Source: Microcoleus sp. CAWBG506
GTDB taxonomy: Bacteria; Cyanobacteriota; Cyanobacteriia; Cyanobacteriales; Microcoleaceae
Length of the DNA: 64,000 nucleotides
Assembly (NCBI GenBank): GCA_020883125.1
Contig: JAHREW010000026.1
Span: forward strand, 22,011-86,010
Direction: 5' to 3'
Every line of letters starts with the position of its first letter. Positions within the stretch are counted from its first letter, which is position 1. The notes below the pieces were generated by a model. It did not search any database, had not been told where the DNA came from, and was given only the letters and a program-made list of their open reading frames with translations. Of this stretch, positions 1 through 8,764 are shown one piece after another. Made by a program: the position numbers and the translations under genes.

Positions 1-126
1 ATCCATTATTGGCTGATATTTTTGGTGAAACCCGCCCCTACAATTATGGGATTTATCGTTGGGTGGGGCGGGTTTATTTAAATTATCCATTATTGGCTGA
101 TATTTTTGGTGAAACCCGCCCCTACA
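1..126. repeat. Direct repeat of a GGTGAAACCCGCCCC-containing unit
   Basis: A segment of about 43 bp beginning ATCCATTATTGGCTGATA occurs at 1-43 and again at about 84-126. Between the copies lies an inverted partner (GGGGCGGGTTTATTTAA), so the unit can fold on itself. A related inverted pair (GGGCGGGTTT / AACCCGCCC) occurs at about 3122-3178, at the other end of the TerD cluster. It reads as a dispersed non-coding repeat family, not a gene. Confidence 0.7.
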
Positions 127-150
127 AGCCTAAATTTAACAGATTTGATT

Positions 151-750
151 TCACCGCATAAATGAACCGACAACACCGTTCATATCCTCAGCCAAAGGAT
201 TTCCTATAGCCTTAAACTTCCACTCGCTACCTTCTCGATAAACTTCTCCCATTAACATATTTAATTTCCCGTCATAGGAAGGGTCATTTGACAAACGATA
301 GCGAGCAATTTCTTTCCCAGTCGCATCCAAGGCTCTCACAAAAGCATTTTCTATCATGCCAAAATGCTGTTTTCTATCCTTAGCATCATAAATATTCACT
401 CCCAAAACTATTTTGTGATATTCTTGGGGTAAAGCATTCAATTTGACAACTATTTGTTCGTCGTCCCCATCTCCGACCCCGGTGAGATTGTCGCCGGAGT
501 GAACAACTGTTTTATCCTTTGATTCCAAATGACCGTAATAGATTACATCCTCTTTGTAGTTTTTTAATTTACCGTTCTCTCCTAATAAAAGAGCGTAGGA
601 ATCTAAGTCGAAATTTGCCCCGCTGCTTCTACCGAAAAGACCTTTGCTAGCTTTCGACACATCCCATCCCAAAGCCATTGTCAGCCTGGATAAGTCGTAT
701 TCGCTTTTGCTGAGAATGATTGATTGTCCTTTGGTTAAGTTGATAGCCAT
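151..750 (-). CDS. TerD-family stress-response protein
   Basis: The 199-residue protein consists of one TerD domain, the beta-sandwich calcium-binding fold of tellurium-resistance and general stress (Ter) systems. The start MAINLTKGQ is the usual TerD N-terminus. Acidic metal-site motifs are visible at FDLDS (about residues 47-51) and GDNLTGVGDGDDE (87-98), followed by a VLGVNIYDA core strand and an AFVRALD strand. There is no signal peptide, so it is probably cytosolic. It is the last of three co-directional TerD genes (next one 73 bp upstream), suggesting joint expression. It is the most divergent of the three: it lacks the FVFYNN strand and the C-terminal GQGYNxGLxSFVDKY tail the others share. 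Exact role unknown; the family assignment is secure. Confidence 0.9.
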   Translation of the reverse strand: MAINLTKGQSIILSKSEYDLSRLTMALGWDVSKASKGLFGRSSGANFDLDSYALLLGENGKLKNYKEDVIYYGHLESKDKTVVHSGDNLTGVGDGDDEQIVVKLNALPQEYHKIVLGVNIYDAKDRKQHFGMIENAFVRALDATGKEIARYRLSNDPSYDGKLNMLMGEVYREGSEWKFKAIGNPLAEDMNGVVGSFMR

Positions 751-823
751 AGTTTTGTGATTTTGTTAAGGTAACAGTCAAGTTTCAAGATTGCCAAGAA
801 CAAGATTTGATTAGCTTTTGAGG

Positions 824-2368
824 CTAACTATAGGGTAAGAGATTTCTGAGTCGTGCTGATTTTACCCAGTTGGGATATTCTGTGGTCAGCAAATCGTATA
901 ATTCCTCGTCGGCAATACTTTCGGGGTCTTCTACACTGAAGAAATCGGCGTTGTCTAGGTGGCGATCGCCCATTTCATCAAGTTGCTCTAAAAAGCTAAA
1001 ATCGCTGGCTGTAGCCCTAGCAAACCAGCCGCCAACTCCCTTCCGTTTGACATCTTTTTGCGATTGGCCGATCGCCATAAACTGCCAAAATAGAGCCTCA
1101 TAAGATGACCATTGTAGCTGTTGTTTGGTTGCCGACTCGTCCGTAGTAGCTCCATCAGTGACAAACATCACATACACAGGTTTATCGGCGCTAATAGGTG
1201 CGTAGCGACTACCATCGCGAGAGTCGGGAAAATAGAAATTTCTGATTTCCTGCATCACTCTACCATAATAAGTACCTCCTTCTAAAGGGTATCGCTTCAG
1301 TATATGATGGATGAAGTTGGGAAAATTTTCGATCGTCATATCCCCCGCATAGTAAGAGTTGATCCCAAACAAAAATATATCGATCGCTGCGTTGTCATCA
1401 AACCGACATCCCAAAGCCAAAATTTTCTCAGCCAAACGCTGAATTTTTCCCGAACTGTACAGCGCAGACATAGATACAGAAATATCCAAGCACAGCGCTA
1501 CCTTAGCATCATGATTTGTGAGATTTGCTTTCTGGAGGGAGATATCGGCTTTCTTAACTAGATTGAAAATGTGCGGCGCTTTTTCCTCCAGTTTTTTTTC
1601 TAAGGCTATAGCTTTCTGACGTTTGTTACTAACTTTGGGAGTTGCTAATTCTGTTATTGCTAATTCTGGCATTTTAAATTCAGGAATCACTACTTCGGGA
1701 ATTTTTAATTGAGTAGCTGCTAATTCTGTTATTGCTAATTCTGGAGAAGCAAAATCTGAATTGTTTAGGTTAGTTTCTGGTTGATTATCTTCCTGTTTAA
1801 TCTCGACATAATATTTATCTACAAAACTTTTCAAGCCAGCATTGTATCCTTGTCCGACAGCCTGAAACCTCCACTTTCCGTCTTTTTTGTATAACCTGCC
1901 AAACTCGACTGCTGTCTCTCGTGAAAAATTCTCTTGGAGATTGTAGCAAGCAAGTTCGCTATGGGTTTCGGAATTGTAAAGTCTAATAAAACCATTGTGG
2001 ATTTGGCTAAAATTTTGATTTTTTGCCTGTGCTTCATGAATGGTGACGACAAAAATAATTTCCTGGATAGCTGGACTTATTTTATGGAAATCTACATCTA
2101 TCGTCTCGTTGTCTCCTTGATTTTTCCCAGTTTTGTGATTTTCTAAGTGGTGTACAGAGTCATCGAGGGAGCGCAGATTATTGTAAAATACAAAATATCT
2201 TTCATGGGGAATTTTGCCATCTGCGCCCAACATGAATACAGAAACATCTATATCATAGTTGTCTCTGGTTTGATTCATTTGCCATCCGATGGCAAATGAC
2301 ACTTTTTGTAAATTAGGATTGGCTGGAAAAAGATTAAATCTTTCGCCCTTACTTAATTGAACTCCCAT
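824..2368 (-). CDS. TerD domain fused to a von Willebrand A domain
   Basis: This 514-residue protein has an N-terminal TerD domain (about 1-190: MGVQLSKGERFNLF, DIDVSVFMLG, GDNETIDVDF, ending in GYNAGLKSFVDKYYVE). A low-complexity linker (about 200-260) repeats PELAITELA, and a C-terminal VWA domain (about 293-480) follows. The MIDAS metal site is intact: DISVSM, the threonine of GGTYYG, and the aspartate of FVTDGATTD. TerD and VWA (TerY-like) proteins normally act together in Ter stress systems; here they are one polypeptide. The ATG at 2368 is preferred over an upstream start at 2404 because it follows AGGA by about 9 nt and matches the TerD N-terminus. A 26-bp exact DNA repeat (1644-1669 and 1719-1744) encodes the duplicated linker. 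Partner and substrate unknown. Confidence 0.9.
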   Translation of the reverse strand: MGVQLSKGERFNLFPANPNLQKVSFAIGWQMNQTRDNYDIDVSVFMLGADGKIPHERYFVFYNNLRSLDDSVHHLENHKTGKNQGDNETIDVDFHKISPAIQEIIFVVTIHEAQAKNQNFSQIHNGFIRLYNSETHSELACYNLQENFSRETAVEFGRLYKKDGKWRFQAVGQGYNAGLKSFVDKYYVEIKQEDNQPETNLNNSDFASPELAITELAATQLKIPEVVIPEFKMPELAITELATPKVSNKRQKAIALEKKLEEKAPHIFNLVKKADISLQKANLTNHDAKVALCLDISVSMSALYSSGKIQRLAEKILALGCRFDDNAAIDIFLFGINSYYAGDMTIENFPNFIHHILKRYPLEGGTYYGRVMQEIRNFYFPDSRDGSRYAPISADKPVYVMFVTDGATTDESATKQQLQWSSYEALFWQFMAIGQSQKDVKRKGVGGWFARATASDFSFLEQLDEMGDRHLDNADFFSVEDPESIADEELYDLLTTEYPNWVKSARLRNLLPYS

Positions 2369-2467
2369 TAGCTTTATCCTGTAATTAGTAGCATCTAGAA
2401 CCAAGGGAAATATTCATGATTTTTCCGGATTTTCCCTTGATTTATTTAGCTGGATGCGATCGCCCTT

Positions 2468-3040
2468 TTATCCGGCATACTTGTCTACAAAGCTCTGCAA
2501 ACCAGAATTGTAGCCTTGTCCGACAGCTTGGAACCTCCACTCGCCATCTTTCTTGTAAAGTCTGCCAAATTCCACCGCAGTCTCCCTAGAAAAATCCTCA
2601 TCTAAATCGTACTTAGTGACTTCTGTGTTAGTAGTAGTGTCGTAAATTCTGATAAAAGCATTCCGCACTTGGCCGAAGTTTTGCCGCCTCGATTCCGCTT
2701 CGTGGATGGTGACAACAAACACAATTTCTAGCACCGCCGGATCGACTTTAGTTAAATCGACTGTCACTGTTTCATCATCGCCAAATCCTTCTCCGGTTCT
2801 GCTATCTCCCAGATGAACTACAGAAGTGTCTGGGGACTCTTTGTTATTGTAAAAAACAAAGTATTTTTCGCTGGGAATTTTAGCATTGGCACCTAACATA
2901 AACACGGAAGCATCTAAATCAAATGCTGTGCCGGTGTCTGTAGCATTTGTATCCCATCCCAAACCGATACCGGCACTTTTGAGTCCCGGTGCTTCTTTAG
3001 ATAGATTGATTCTGCCGCCTTTTTCCAAGTTGATAGACAT
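2468..3040 (-). CDS. TerD-family stress-response protein
   Basis: The 190-residue protein is a single, canonical TerD domain: MSINLEKGGRINLSK, GLGWDTN, FDLDASVFMLG (about 40-50), KYFVFYNN, GDSRTGEGFGDDE (78-90), FVVTIHEAE, and the tail VGQGYNSGLQSFVDKYAG. The acidic clusters are the calcium-binding residues of the family. The ATG at 3040 follows AGGAGA at ideal spacing; a longer reading to 3082 has no such site. It is the first gene of the three-gene minus-strand TerD group and very similar to the TerD part of the VWA fusion downstream, so one probably arose from the other. A promoter should lie in 3041-3230. Cytosolic, stress-related role inferred from family. Confidence 0.92.
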   Translation of the reverse strand: MSINLEKGGRINLSKEAPGLKSAGIGLGWDTNATDTGTAFDLDASVFMLGANAKIPSEKYFVFYNNKESPDTSVVHLGDSRTGEGFGDDETVTVDLTKVDPAVLEIVFVVTIHEAESRRQNFGQVRNAFIRIYDTTTNTEVTKYDLDEDFSRETAVEFGRLYKKDGEWRFQAVGQGYNSGLQSFVDKYAG

Positions 3041-3232
3041 TTGCTCTCCTATTGACAATATCACTGCGGTTACTACTGACATCTTGCACCAATATCAATC
3101 AGGGGCTTTTTTGTGGGTGCGGGCGGGTTTATTTAACCTGTCTGCACCATGAGAAAACTTTTGGTGAACCCGCCCCTACAAGCTTTTGATTTGCGGGTGC
3201 AAGATCTCAGTTACTACCAATTATATCAAGTG

Positions 3233-3766
3233 TTATAGTAAGTTTACAAATTGCTTTTGGTACTCATCCTCGCTCATCATTTCTGTGGTGCTTTCGACTC
3301 TATCTAAAAACACGATGCCATCTAAATGGTCGTGTTCGTGCTGAAAAATTCGAGCTACAAAATCTGTCAATTCTTGTTGATGGAGTTTGCCATCTCTACT
3401 GGTATATTCAATTTGAATCGATCGACTTCTCGGCACTAATCCCCGTATCCCCGGAATGCTCAAACAGCCTTCCCAGTCTTTGACTGTCTCTGTTGAACTC
3501 GCAATAATTCGAGGGTTAATCATGGCTGTGGGTTCCATGGTTGGTGCTTGGGGATACCGCAGATTGGGACGGGAGGCGACGACGAACAGCCGATCGCCCC
3601 TAGCGACTTGAGGGGCTGCAATCCCCACCCCGTGGGCGTGTTTTACTGTAGAGATTAAGTTGTCAATCAGTTGTTGAATGCGATCGTCCTGAATATTCTC
3701 CACAAATTGCGATCGGTGGCGCAATACAGGATTTCCTAATTGTGAAATTGGTAATATTTCTGTCAT
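3233..3766 (-). CDS. def: Peptide deformylase
   Basis: Peptide deformylase removes the N-formyl group from nascent proteins and is an Fe/Zn metallohydrolase. All three family motifs are present: HGVGIAAPQVA (motif I, GxGxAAxQ), EGCLSIPG (motif II, metal-ligand Cys) and QHEHDHLDG (motif III, HExxH). The length of 177 residues is normal. I chose the ATG at 3766 (MTEILPISQLGNPVLR); a reading from a TTG at 3811 would only add 15 unlikely residues. It lies 48 bp downstream of the HtrA gene on the same strand, so the two protein-maturation/quality-control genes may be co-transcribed. The C-terminal DEYQKQFVNLL is typical of the bacterial type 1B group. Confidence 0.95.
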   Translation of the reverse strand: MTEILPISQLGNPVLRHRSQFVENIQDDRIQQLIDNLISTVKHAHGVGIAAPQVARGDRLFVVASRPNLRYPQAPTMEPTAMINPRIIASSTETVKDWEGCLSIPGIRGLVPRSRSIQIEYTSRDGKLHQQELTDFVARIFQHEHDHLDGIVFLDRVESTTEMMSEDEYQKQFVNLL

Positions 3767-3813
3767 TGTTATTAGTTGTTGGTTATTATTCCTACTGTCA
3801 ACTGTGAACAAAA

Positions 3814-5052
3814 TTATCGAACTTTTTGTACGGGGAGACTGCCTGGTTTCACAGTCAATTTGAGGATTTGGCCATTGCGATTAATCTCCATTTGCAAAAT
3901 CCCACCAACCCTAGCATTTTGTACGAATTCCTGAACAGCTTCCGACTGAATAATCGGCTGATTGTTAATCTTTTGAATCACATCCCCAGCCCGCAAACCA
4001 GATGCAGCGGCGGGAGAAGCAGGCACCACACTAATAATAGCCACACCCCGATCGACTGTAACTCGAAGGCTGCTGTTACCGTTTTTATTAATTTGCTCCT
4101 TCACTTCAGGAGTTAGCGTCGCCATTTCAATGCCCAAATAAGCGTGTTCGACTTTGCCCGTCGCAATCAATTCCTTCGCAACTTCTTGAGCCGCCTTAAT
4201 GGGAATTGCAAACCCCAATCCTTGAGCACCTTGAATAATTGCTGTATTCATTCCGATCACTTCCCCGGCAGAATTCAGCAGTGGGCCACCGGAATTCCCT
4301 GGATTAATCGCAGCGTCTGTTTGAATAAAACCGATCCGCTTGTCAGGTACGCCCACCTCGGTACTCGATCGCCCCGTAGCGCTAATAATCCCCGCTGTCA
4401 CTGAATTGTCCAAACCCAAAGGATTACCGATCGCGATCGCCCATTCCCCAGACAGCAGTTTATCAGAATCGCCGATCGTCACCACAGGCACCTGATTCGC
4501 CTCAATCTTCACCACCGCCACATCCGTCACCCCATCCGCCCCCAACACGCGCCCCTGAAAACTGCGGCCGTCCCTGAGAGTTACACTTACTGTATCAGCG
4601 CCGTCTACAACGTGAGCGTTAGTGAGAATCACGCCATCAGAGCCGATGACAAAACCCGAACCAGTACCCCGTTCCACCCCGCCACGGCCGCCTGAATTCG
4701 GATCTAAGCCAAAAAAATCCTGCGGTGAGATCCCTCGATTTCCCGCTTTCACCTTGCGGGAAGCATCAATCCGCACCACTGTCGGGCCAACTTTTTGCAC
4801 CGCAGCGACAATAAAATTGACATTAGCGGGATTCCCCGACAGGGAATTCGGCGGCAAGACTTTGCCCGCTTGAGGCTTAGTATTGAGAGGGAGTTGTAAT
4901 TTCGGTTCCAGCGTCCTTTGTGGTGTGCCAGAATTTGCTCTTAATCGGGAAGCCGTCAGACGATCGCCCAACATGGCGGCCCCAGCTCCCGTCACCAGCA
5001 GTAATATGTAGATTGCCGGTTGCTTCCAAAATTTGCCAGTAGAACTCTTCAT
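3814..5052 (-). CDS. HtrA/Deg-family serine protease with one PDZ domain
   Basis: An envelope protease of the HtrA family (HhoA/HhoB/HtrA of cyanobacteria) that degrades or refolds damaged proteins. From the ATG at 5052 it is 412 residues: an N-terminal membrane anchor or uncleaved signal ([15 protein letters not shown], about 13-27), a trypsin-like domain with the complete triad H147 (TNAHVVDGA), D177 ([10 protein letters not shown]) and S254 ([10 protein letters not shown]), and a single C-terminal PDZ (about 300-400, [16 protein letters not shown]). The start is uncertain: a GTG at 5133 would add 27 residues before the anchor, and neither start has a clearly placed ribosome site. Which of the three cyanobacterial paralogues it is cannot be told by eye. 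Confidence 0.92.
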   Translation of the reverse strand: MKSSTGKFWKQPAIYILLLVTGAGAAMLGDRLTASRLRANSGTPQRTLEPKLQLPLNTKPQAGKVLPPNSLSGNPANVNFIVAAVQKVGPTVVRIDASRKVKAGNRGISPQDFFGLDPNSGGRGGVERGTGSGFVIGSDGVILTNAHVVDGADTVSVTLRDGRSFQGRVLGADGVTDVAVVKIEANQVPVVTIGDSDKLLSGEWAIAIGNPLGLDNSVTAGIISATGRSSTEVGVPDKRIGFIQTDAAINPGNSGGPLLNSAGEVIGMNTAIIQGAQGLGFAIPIKAAQEVAKELIATGKVEHAYLGIEMATLTPEVKEQINKNGNSSLRVTVDRGVAIISVVPASPAAASGLRAGDVIQKINNQPIIQSEAVQEFVQNARVGGILQMEINRNGQILKLTVKPGSLPVQKVR

Positions 5053-5233
5053 CGCGACGTTTTTAGGGTTTTTTGCCAAATCAAAATATTTGCAGAGCTG
5101 ATTCCCGATTTCTGTGAGCCTCCTGGTGGCCACAGAATTTTACAGAATTTTGGGGCGATCGACAGACTCCATTAACTATACCGCCGGGAAGTCCCGTTCT
5201 ATAATTGTACTCAATTTAGCGGTGGCATGAGAG

Positions 5234-5401
5234 ATGCAAGCAAGCAACCCTACTACCCCAGAAGGTAAGATTTATCATGTCGATGTATTATTCAAGCATT
5301 TTGCAATCCTCCGGCCACAGACAATGTTGATCGATCGATCAACCTCCCAAATCGCTAATTCGATTAAACTGAGTTTTCCAGAACAAAAATTCAATCTCTA
5401 A
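5234..5401 (+). CDS. Possible 55-residue ORF upstream of dnaA
   Basis: An open frame ATG 5234 to TAA 5399-5401 encodes 55 residues (MQASNPTTPEGKIYHVDV...). It is preceded by GAGAG and ends 23 bp before the dnaA GTG, so it could be translated from the dnaA leader. I recognise no domain, and such a short ORF could occur by chance. Either a dnaA leader peptide or non-coding leader DNA is possible. Confidence 0.2.
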   Translation: MQASNPTTPEGKIYHVDVLFKHFAILRPQTMLIDRSTSQIANSIKLSFPEQKFNL

Positions 5402-5424
5402 ATGCCTAGCAGCAAAGGTGAGCA

Positions 5425-6798
5425 GTGGAAATTCCCCTCGAAAGTCTGTGGCATCAGATACTTGAACGTCTCCAGGTACAACTGAGCAGACCTAGTTTTG
5501 AGACGTGGATCAAAACAGCCAAAGCCGAACAACTCGAAAATAACTGTTTGATCGTCAGCACTCCCAACCCCTTTGCTCGCAATTGGTTGCAGAAATATTA
5601 CGTCAAAATCATCGCCGATGCAGTCTACGACATTCTCGGCTACAAAGTAGACATTTACTTGACAATTGCTGGGGGCACTGAAACCGAAGGCCACGGCGGA
5701 CAAGGACTGATTTGGCCATCTCCGATCGCCCCCGATGTCCCCGAAAGCCACTCCCTCCATCCCCCAAAACCCGCCAATCTCAACCCCAAATACCTATTTT
5801 CCCGTTTTGTGGTCGGTTCCAACAACCGCATGGCTCACGCAGCATCCCTAGCGGTAGCCGAGTCTCCGGGCCGAGAATTCAATCCCCTATTTTTGTGTGG
5901 CGGTGTCGGTTTGGGCAAAACTCATCTCATGCAGGCGATCGGTCATTATCGCTTAGAAATTGACCCTAACGCCAAGATTTTCTACGTTTCTACTGAAAAA
6001 TTTACCAACGATTTAATTGCAGCCATTCGCAAAGATAGTATGCAAACTTTCCGCGATCATTATCGAGCAGCCGATGTTTTATTAGTAGATGATATTCAAT
6101 TTATTGAAGGCAAAGAATACACTCAAGAAGAATTTTTTCACACTTTTAATACTTTGCATGAAGCTGGAAATCAAGTAGTTTTAGCTTCCGATCGCCCACC
6201 GCAACAAATACCCCGTTTGCAAGAGCGTTTATGTTCGCGATTTTCCATGGGGTTAATTGCCGATATTCAGTTGCCAGACTTGGAAACACGTATGGCCATT
6301 TTGCAGAAAAAAGCAGAATATGAAAATATGCGGTTGCCGCGAGATGTGATCGAATATATTGCTTCTAGCTATACTTCCAATGTGCGCGAATTAGAAGGAG
6401 CTTTGATTCGGGCCGTAGCCTATCTTTCAATTACCGATTTACCGATGACTGTGGAAAATATAGCCCCGGTTTTGAATCCCCAAACTGAAAGTGTAGAAGC
6501 AAAGCCCGATGCAGTAGTCGCAGTAGTTGCCGATTTTTTTGACATTTCTGTTGAAGATTTGAAAGGCAATTCTAGGAAGCGAGAAATTAGCTTTGCTCGT
6601 CAAATAGGTATGTATTTAATCCGGCAACACACAGGTTTGAGTTTGCCGAAAGTTGGTGAATTTTTCGGGGGGAAAGACCATACCACTGTGCTTTATAGTT
6701 GTGATAAAATTGCTCAGTTGCGGAACACTGACCCGAATTTGTCTCAAACCTTGCGTCAATTGAGCGATCGTATTAACGCGATCAGCCGTAAAATTTGA
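5425..6798 (+). CDS. dnaA: Chromosomal replication initiator DnaA
   Basis: DnaA is the AAA+ ATPase that binds DnaA boxes and opens the origin. The 457-residue chain has domain I (1-75, helicase/partner contact), a short linker, AAA+ domain III with Walker A GGVGLGKT (159-166) and Walker B VLLVDD (218-223), and domain IV with the box-binding signature [16 protein letters not shown] near the C-terminus. The start is a GTG at 5425, forced by an in-frame TGA at 5419-5421 and supported by AAGGTGA upstream. The gene is followed at 7245 by dnaN, and the gap between them holds clustered DnaA-box-like sites, an arrangement classical for bacteria. Confidence 0.98.
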   Translation: MEIPLESLWHQILERLQVQLSRPSFETWIKTAKAEQLENNCLIVSTPNPFARNWLQKYYVKIIADAVYDILGYKVDIYLTIAGGTETEGHGGQGLIWPSPIAPDVPESHSLHPPKPANLNPKYLFSRFVVGSNNRMAHAASLAVAESPGREFNPLFLCGGVGLGKTHLMQAIGHYRLEIDPNAKIFYVSTEKFTNDLIAAIRKDSMQTFRDHYRAADVLLVDDIQFIEGKEYTQEEFFHTFNTLHEAGNQVVLASDRPPQQIPRLQERLCSRFSMGLIADIQLPDLETRMAILQKKAEYENMRLPRDVIEYIASSYTSNVRELEGALIRAVAYLSITDLPMTVENIAPVLNPQTESVEAKPDAVVAVVADFFDISVEDLKGNSRKREISFARQIGMYLIRQHTGLSLPKVGEFFGGKDHTTVLYSCDKIAQLRNTDPNLSQTLRQLSDRINAISRKI

Positions 6799-6889
6799 GC
6801 AGAAGTTATTGGTTGTTGGTGATTTTTTAGATCCTGGTTGACCGGTTCAGGGTCTCCTGTCCCTTCCCCTAACAACGTTCTTCCTTCTA

Positions 6890-7080
6890 ATTAGCTGTGG
6901 AAAAACCTGTGGACAAAGAACCCTGAATTTGTGGAAAACATTAGTGTGTCCTTGTATAAAAATTCTAATAAAAGCAAGGGCGATCGCCTATTTAGCAACT
7001 TTTCCACAAGTTTTCCACAGGGTATAATCAATAAAAAAGTAGATCCAGTAATCCTTTCGCATTTTTTTCCACAGTTTACA
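6890..7080. other. Candidate oriC: six DnaA-box-like sites between dnaA and dnaN
   Basis: Six 9-mers match TTTTCCACA exactly or with one change: minus orientation at 6896-6904, 6908-6916 (TTGTCCACA) and 6930-6938; plus orientation at 7000-7008, 7011-7019 and 7065-7073. The consensus DnaA box is TTATNCACA. AT-rich stretches (about 6950-6980, 7021-7060, 7085-7125) lie within and next to them and could serve as the unwinding element. A HIP1-type site lies at about 6980-6988. The three-versus-three opposed orientation and dnaA-dnaN flanks support an origin; alternatively the boxes only autoregulate dnaA. Confidence 0.6.
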
Positions 7081-7244
7081 CCGTGCGATCGACCAAAAAA
7101 TTAACCAAAAAAATTAAAACCATTATCCCCACCTCCAGAAAAGCCAGCCCCAGCCCCAAGCTAAAAATCCTGGGGATTCCCCCCACCGACTTTCTGTGAT
7201 AGGATTTGTTTCTATCTCAAATCCGGTTAATTAACCTTCATCTC

Positions 7245-8384
7245 ATGAAATTGGTTTGCACCCAAAGTGACCTCAACGCCAACCTCTCGTTGGTAAGCCG
7301 GGCCGTTCCCTCTCGCCCGACACATCCCATACTAGCCAACGTGCTCTTAGTAGCGGATGAGGAAAATCAACGGGTTAGCTTGACAGCTTTCGATCTCAGT
7401 TTAGGCATCCGTACCAGCTTTCCAGCAGCAGTCAGAGGTGGCGGAAGTTTCACCATACCCGCTAAATTACTCAACGACATTGTTTCCCGACTCCCAGATG
7501 GAGAGATTACTTTAGAAGACGAAGCAGGAGACACCGTAGCATATCTCAGTTGCAGTTCTGGCAGCTACCAAGTTAGAGGGATGGGCCCAGAAGAATTCCC
7601 AGAATTGCCCGCCATTGAAGGAGGCACAATCCTCCATTTGCCCCCAGAAGCCTTAATTGAAGGACTCAAAGGAACTTTGTTTGCTACTAGCCCCGACGAA
7701 GCAAAACAGGTACTAGCAGGGGTGCATTTAAAGGTACTAAAAGATTGTCTAGAATTTGCAGCTACAGACGGCCACAGATTAGCAGTAGTTCAAACTGCCA
7801 ATGAAAAATCGGAAGGGGAAGAAACAGAAAAAGAATTTGAGGTGACAGTTCCAGCTAAGGCCTTGCGGGAAGTAGAAAGAATGCTAGTCATGCGACAGTG
7901 GACTGAACCTGTCACCCTGCATTTTGAACACGGTCAAGTTGTGTTTGAATGGGCAGACCAACGGTTGACAACTCGCACCTTGGAAGGGCAGTATCCAGCC
8001 TATCGCCAGTTAATTCCGCCTTCCTTTGAGAGGCAAATTACAATGGATAGGCGAGCTTTTTTATCCGCAGTAGAAAGAATAGCTGTCTTTGCAGACCAAA
8101 AAAATAATATTCTCAAATGCAGTATCGACTCCGTGAATCAGGAAATCACTTTGTCGGTAGATGCTAAAGATGTCGGTAGTGGCAAAGAGTCAATGCCCGC
8201 GCAAATTTCGGGAGACAGCATAGATATCGCCTTCAATGTCAAGTATTTAATTGACATTTTGAAAACGGCTCAATCCCCAGAAATTCAACTGCAATTAAAT
8301 GGGGCTTTGGCCCCCGTAATTTTCCAACCTTTGGGCGGAGTCAATGCTACTTTCTTGGTAATGCCTGTTCAGCTAAGAGCTTAA
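7245..8384 (+). CDS. dnaN: DNA polymerase III beta sliding clamp
   Basis: DnaN forms the ring clamp that tethers the replicative polymerase to DNA. The 379-residue product has the usual three repeated clamp domains of about 120 residues each; visible landmarks are MKLVCTQSDLNANLSLVSRAV at the start, FAATDGHRLAVV in the middle, and the hydrophobic C-terminus FLVMPVQLRA. The ATG at 7245 is the conventional start; an upstream TTG at 7206 would add 13 residues of non-conserved sequence. It is co-directional with dnaA and separated by the candidate origin. Length and ends are normal for the family, with no sign of damage. Confidence 0.98.
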   Translation: MKLVCTQSDLNANLSLVSRAVPSRPTHPILANVLLVADEENQRVSLTAFDLSLGIRTSFPAAVRGGGSFTIPAKLLNDIVSRLPDGEITLEDEAGDTVAYLSCSSGSYQVRGMGPEEFPELPAIEGGTILHLPPEALIEGLKGTLFATSPDEAKQVLAGVHLKVLKDCLEFAATDGHRLAVVQTANEKSEGEETEKEFEVTVPAKALREVERMLVMRQWTEPVTLHFEHGQVVFEWADQRLTTRTLEGQYPAYRQLIPPSFERQITMDRRAFLSAVERIAVFADQKNNILKCSIDSVNQEITLSVDAKDVGSGKESMPAQISGDSIDIAFNVKYLIDILKTAQSPEIQLQLNGALAPVIFQPLGGVNATFLVMPVQLRA

Positions 8385-8396
8385 AAAGAGTCATTA

Positions 8397-8488
8397 GACA
8401 TCTCCCATAATTCCTGTGAAACAGGCATCCCTTCGACTTCGCTCAGGACACCGCCTGCCTGTTGTTGACTATCTTTTTAGGAGATGTC
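8397..8488. mobile_element. Small TA-flanked inverted-repeat element (MITE-like)
   Basis: A 92-bp element begins GACATCTCC and ends with its perfect inverse GGAGATGTC, flanked on both sides by TA (8395-8396, 8489-8490). A second copy with related ends lies at 47483-47549. TA duplication is typical of IS630/Tc1-mariner transposition, so it is plausibly a non-autonomous remnant. The interior has no coding capacity. Confidence 0.6.
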
Positions 8489-8513
8489 TATTAGTAGTCC
8501 TGGACGCAAAAAA

Positions 8514-8576
8514 CCCGGTTTCTTCCAAAAAACGTCGATTTTTTCGACAAATATTCACGCAGAAACCGGGTTTTTG
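8514..8576. repeat. Inverted-repeat element with AAACCCGGTTTCT arms
   Basis: The left arm AAAAACCCGGTTTCT (from about 8515) and the right arm AGAAACCGGGTTTTT (to about 8575) form a 15-bp inverted repeat around a spacer of about 32 bp. The spacer contains a second small palindrome (GTCGATTTTTTCGAC). The same arms in the opposite order occur at 33529-33594. This is a dispersed palindromic repeat; it could also act as a transcription terminator between dnaN and the convergent kinase gene. A further dispersed motif (CACAGAGAACACAGAGGACACAG type) follows at about 8647-8675 and has relatives at 28389 and 53714. Confidence 0.65.
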
Positions 8577-8764
8577 ACCCCCCATGCGTAAGTCCTCATT
8601 AGTCAGCAGTCCTATCGTTTCTGGTTGCATCGTCAGGTGATTTAACCACAGAGAACACAGAGGACACAGAGGGAGAAAATAGAGATTTTAATAATTCAGA
8701 TGCTGCCGGATTTGATATCATTAGTCGTTAGTAATTTGCCACCAATAACCACTGACTTTTTGCT

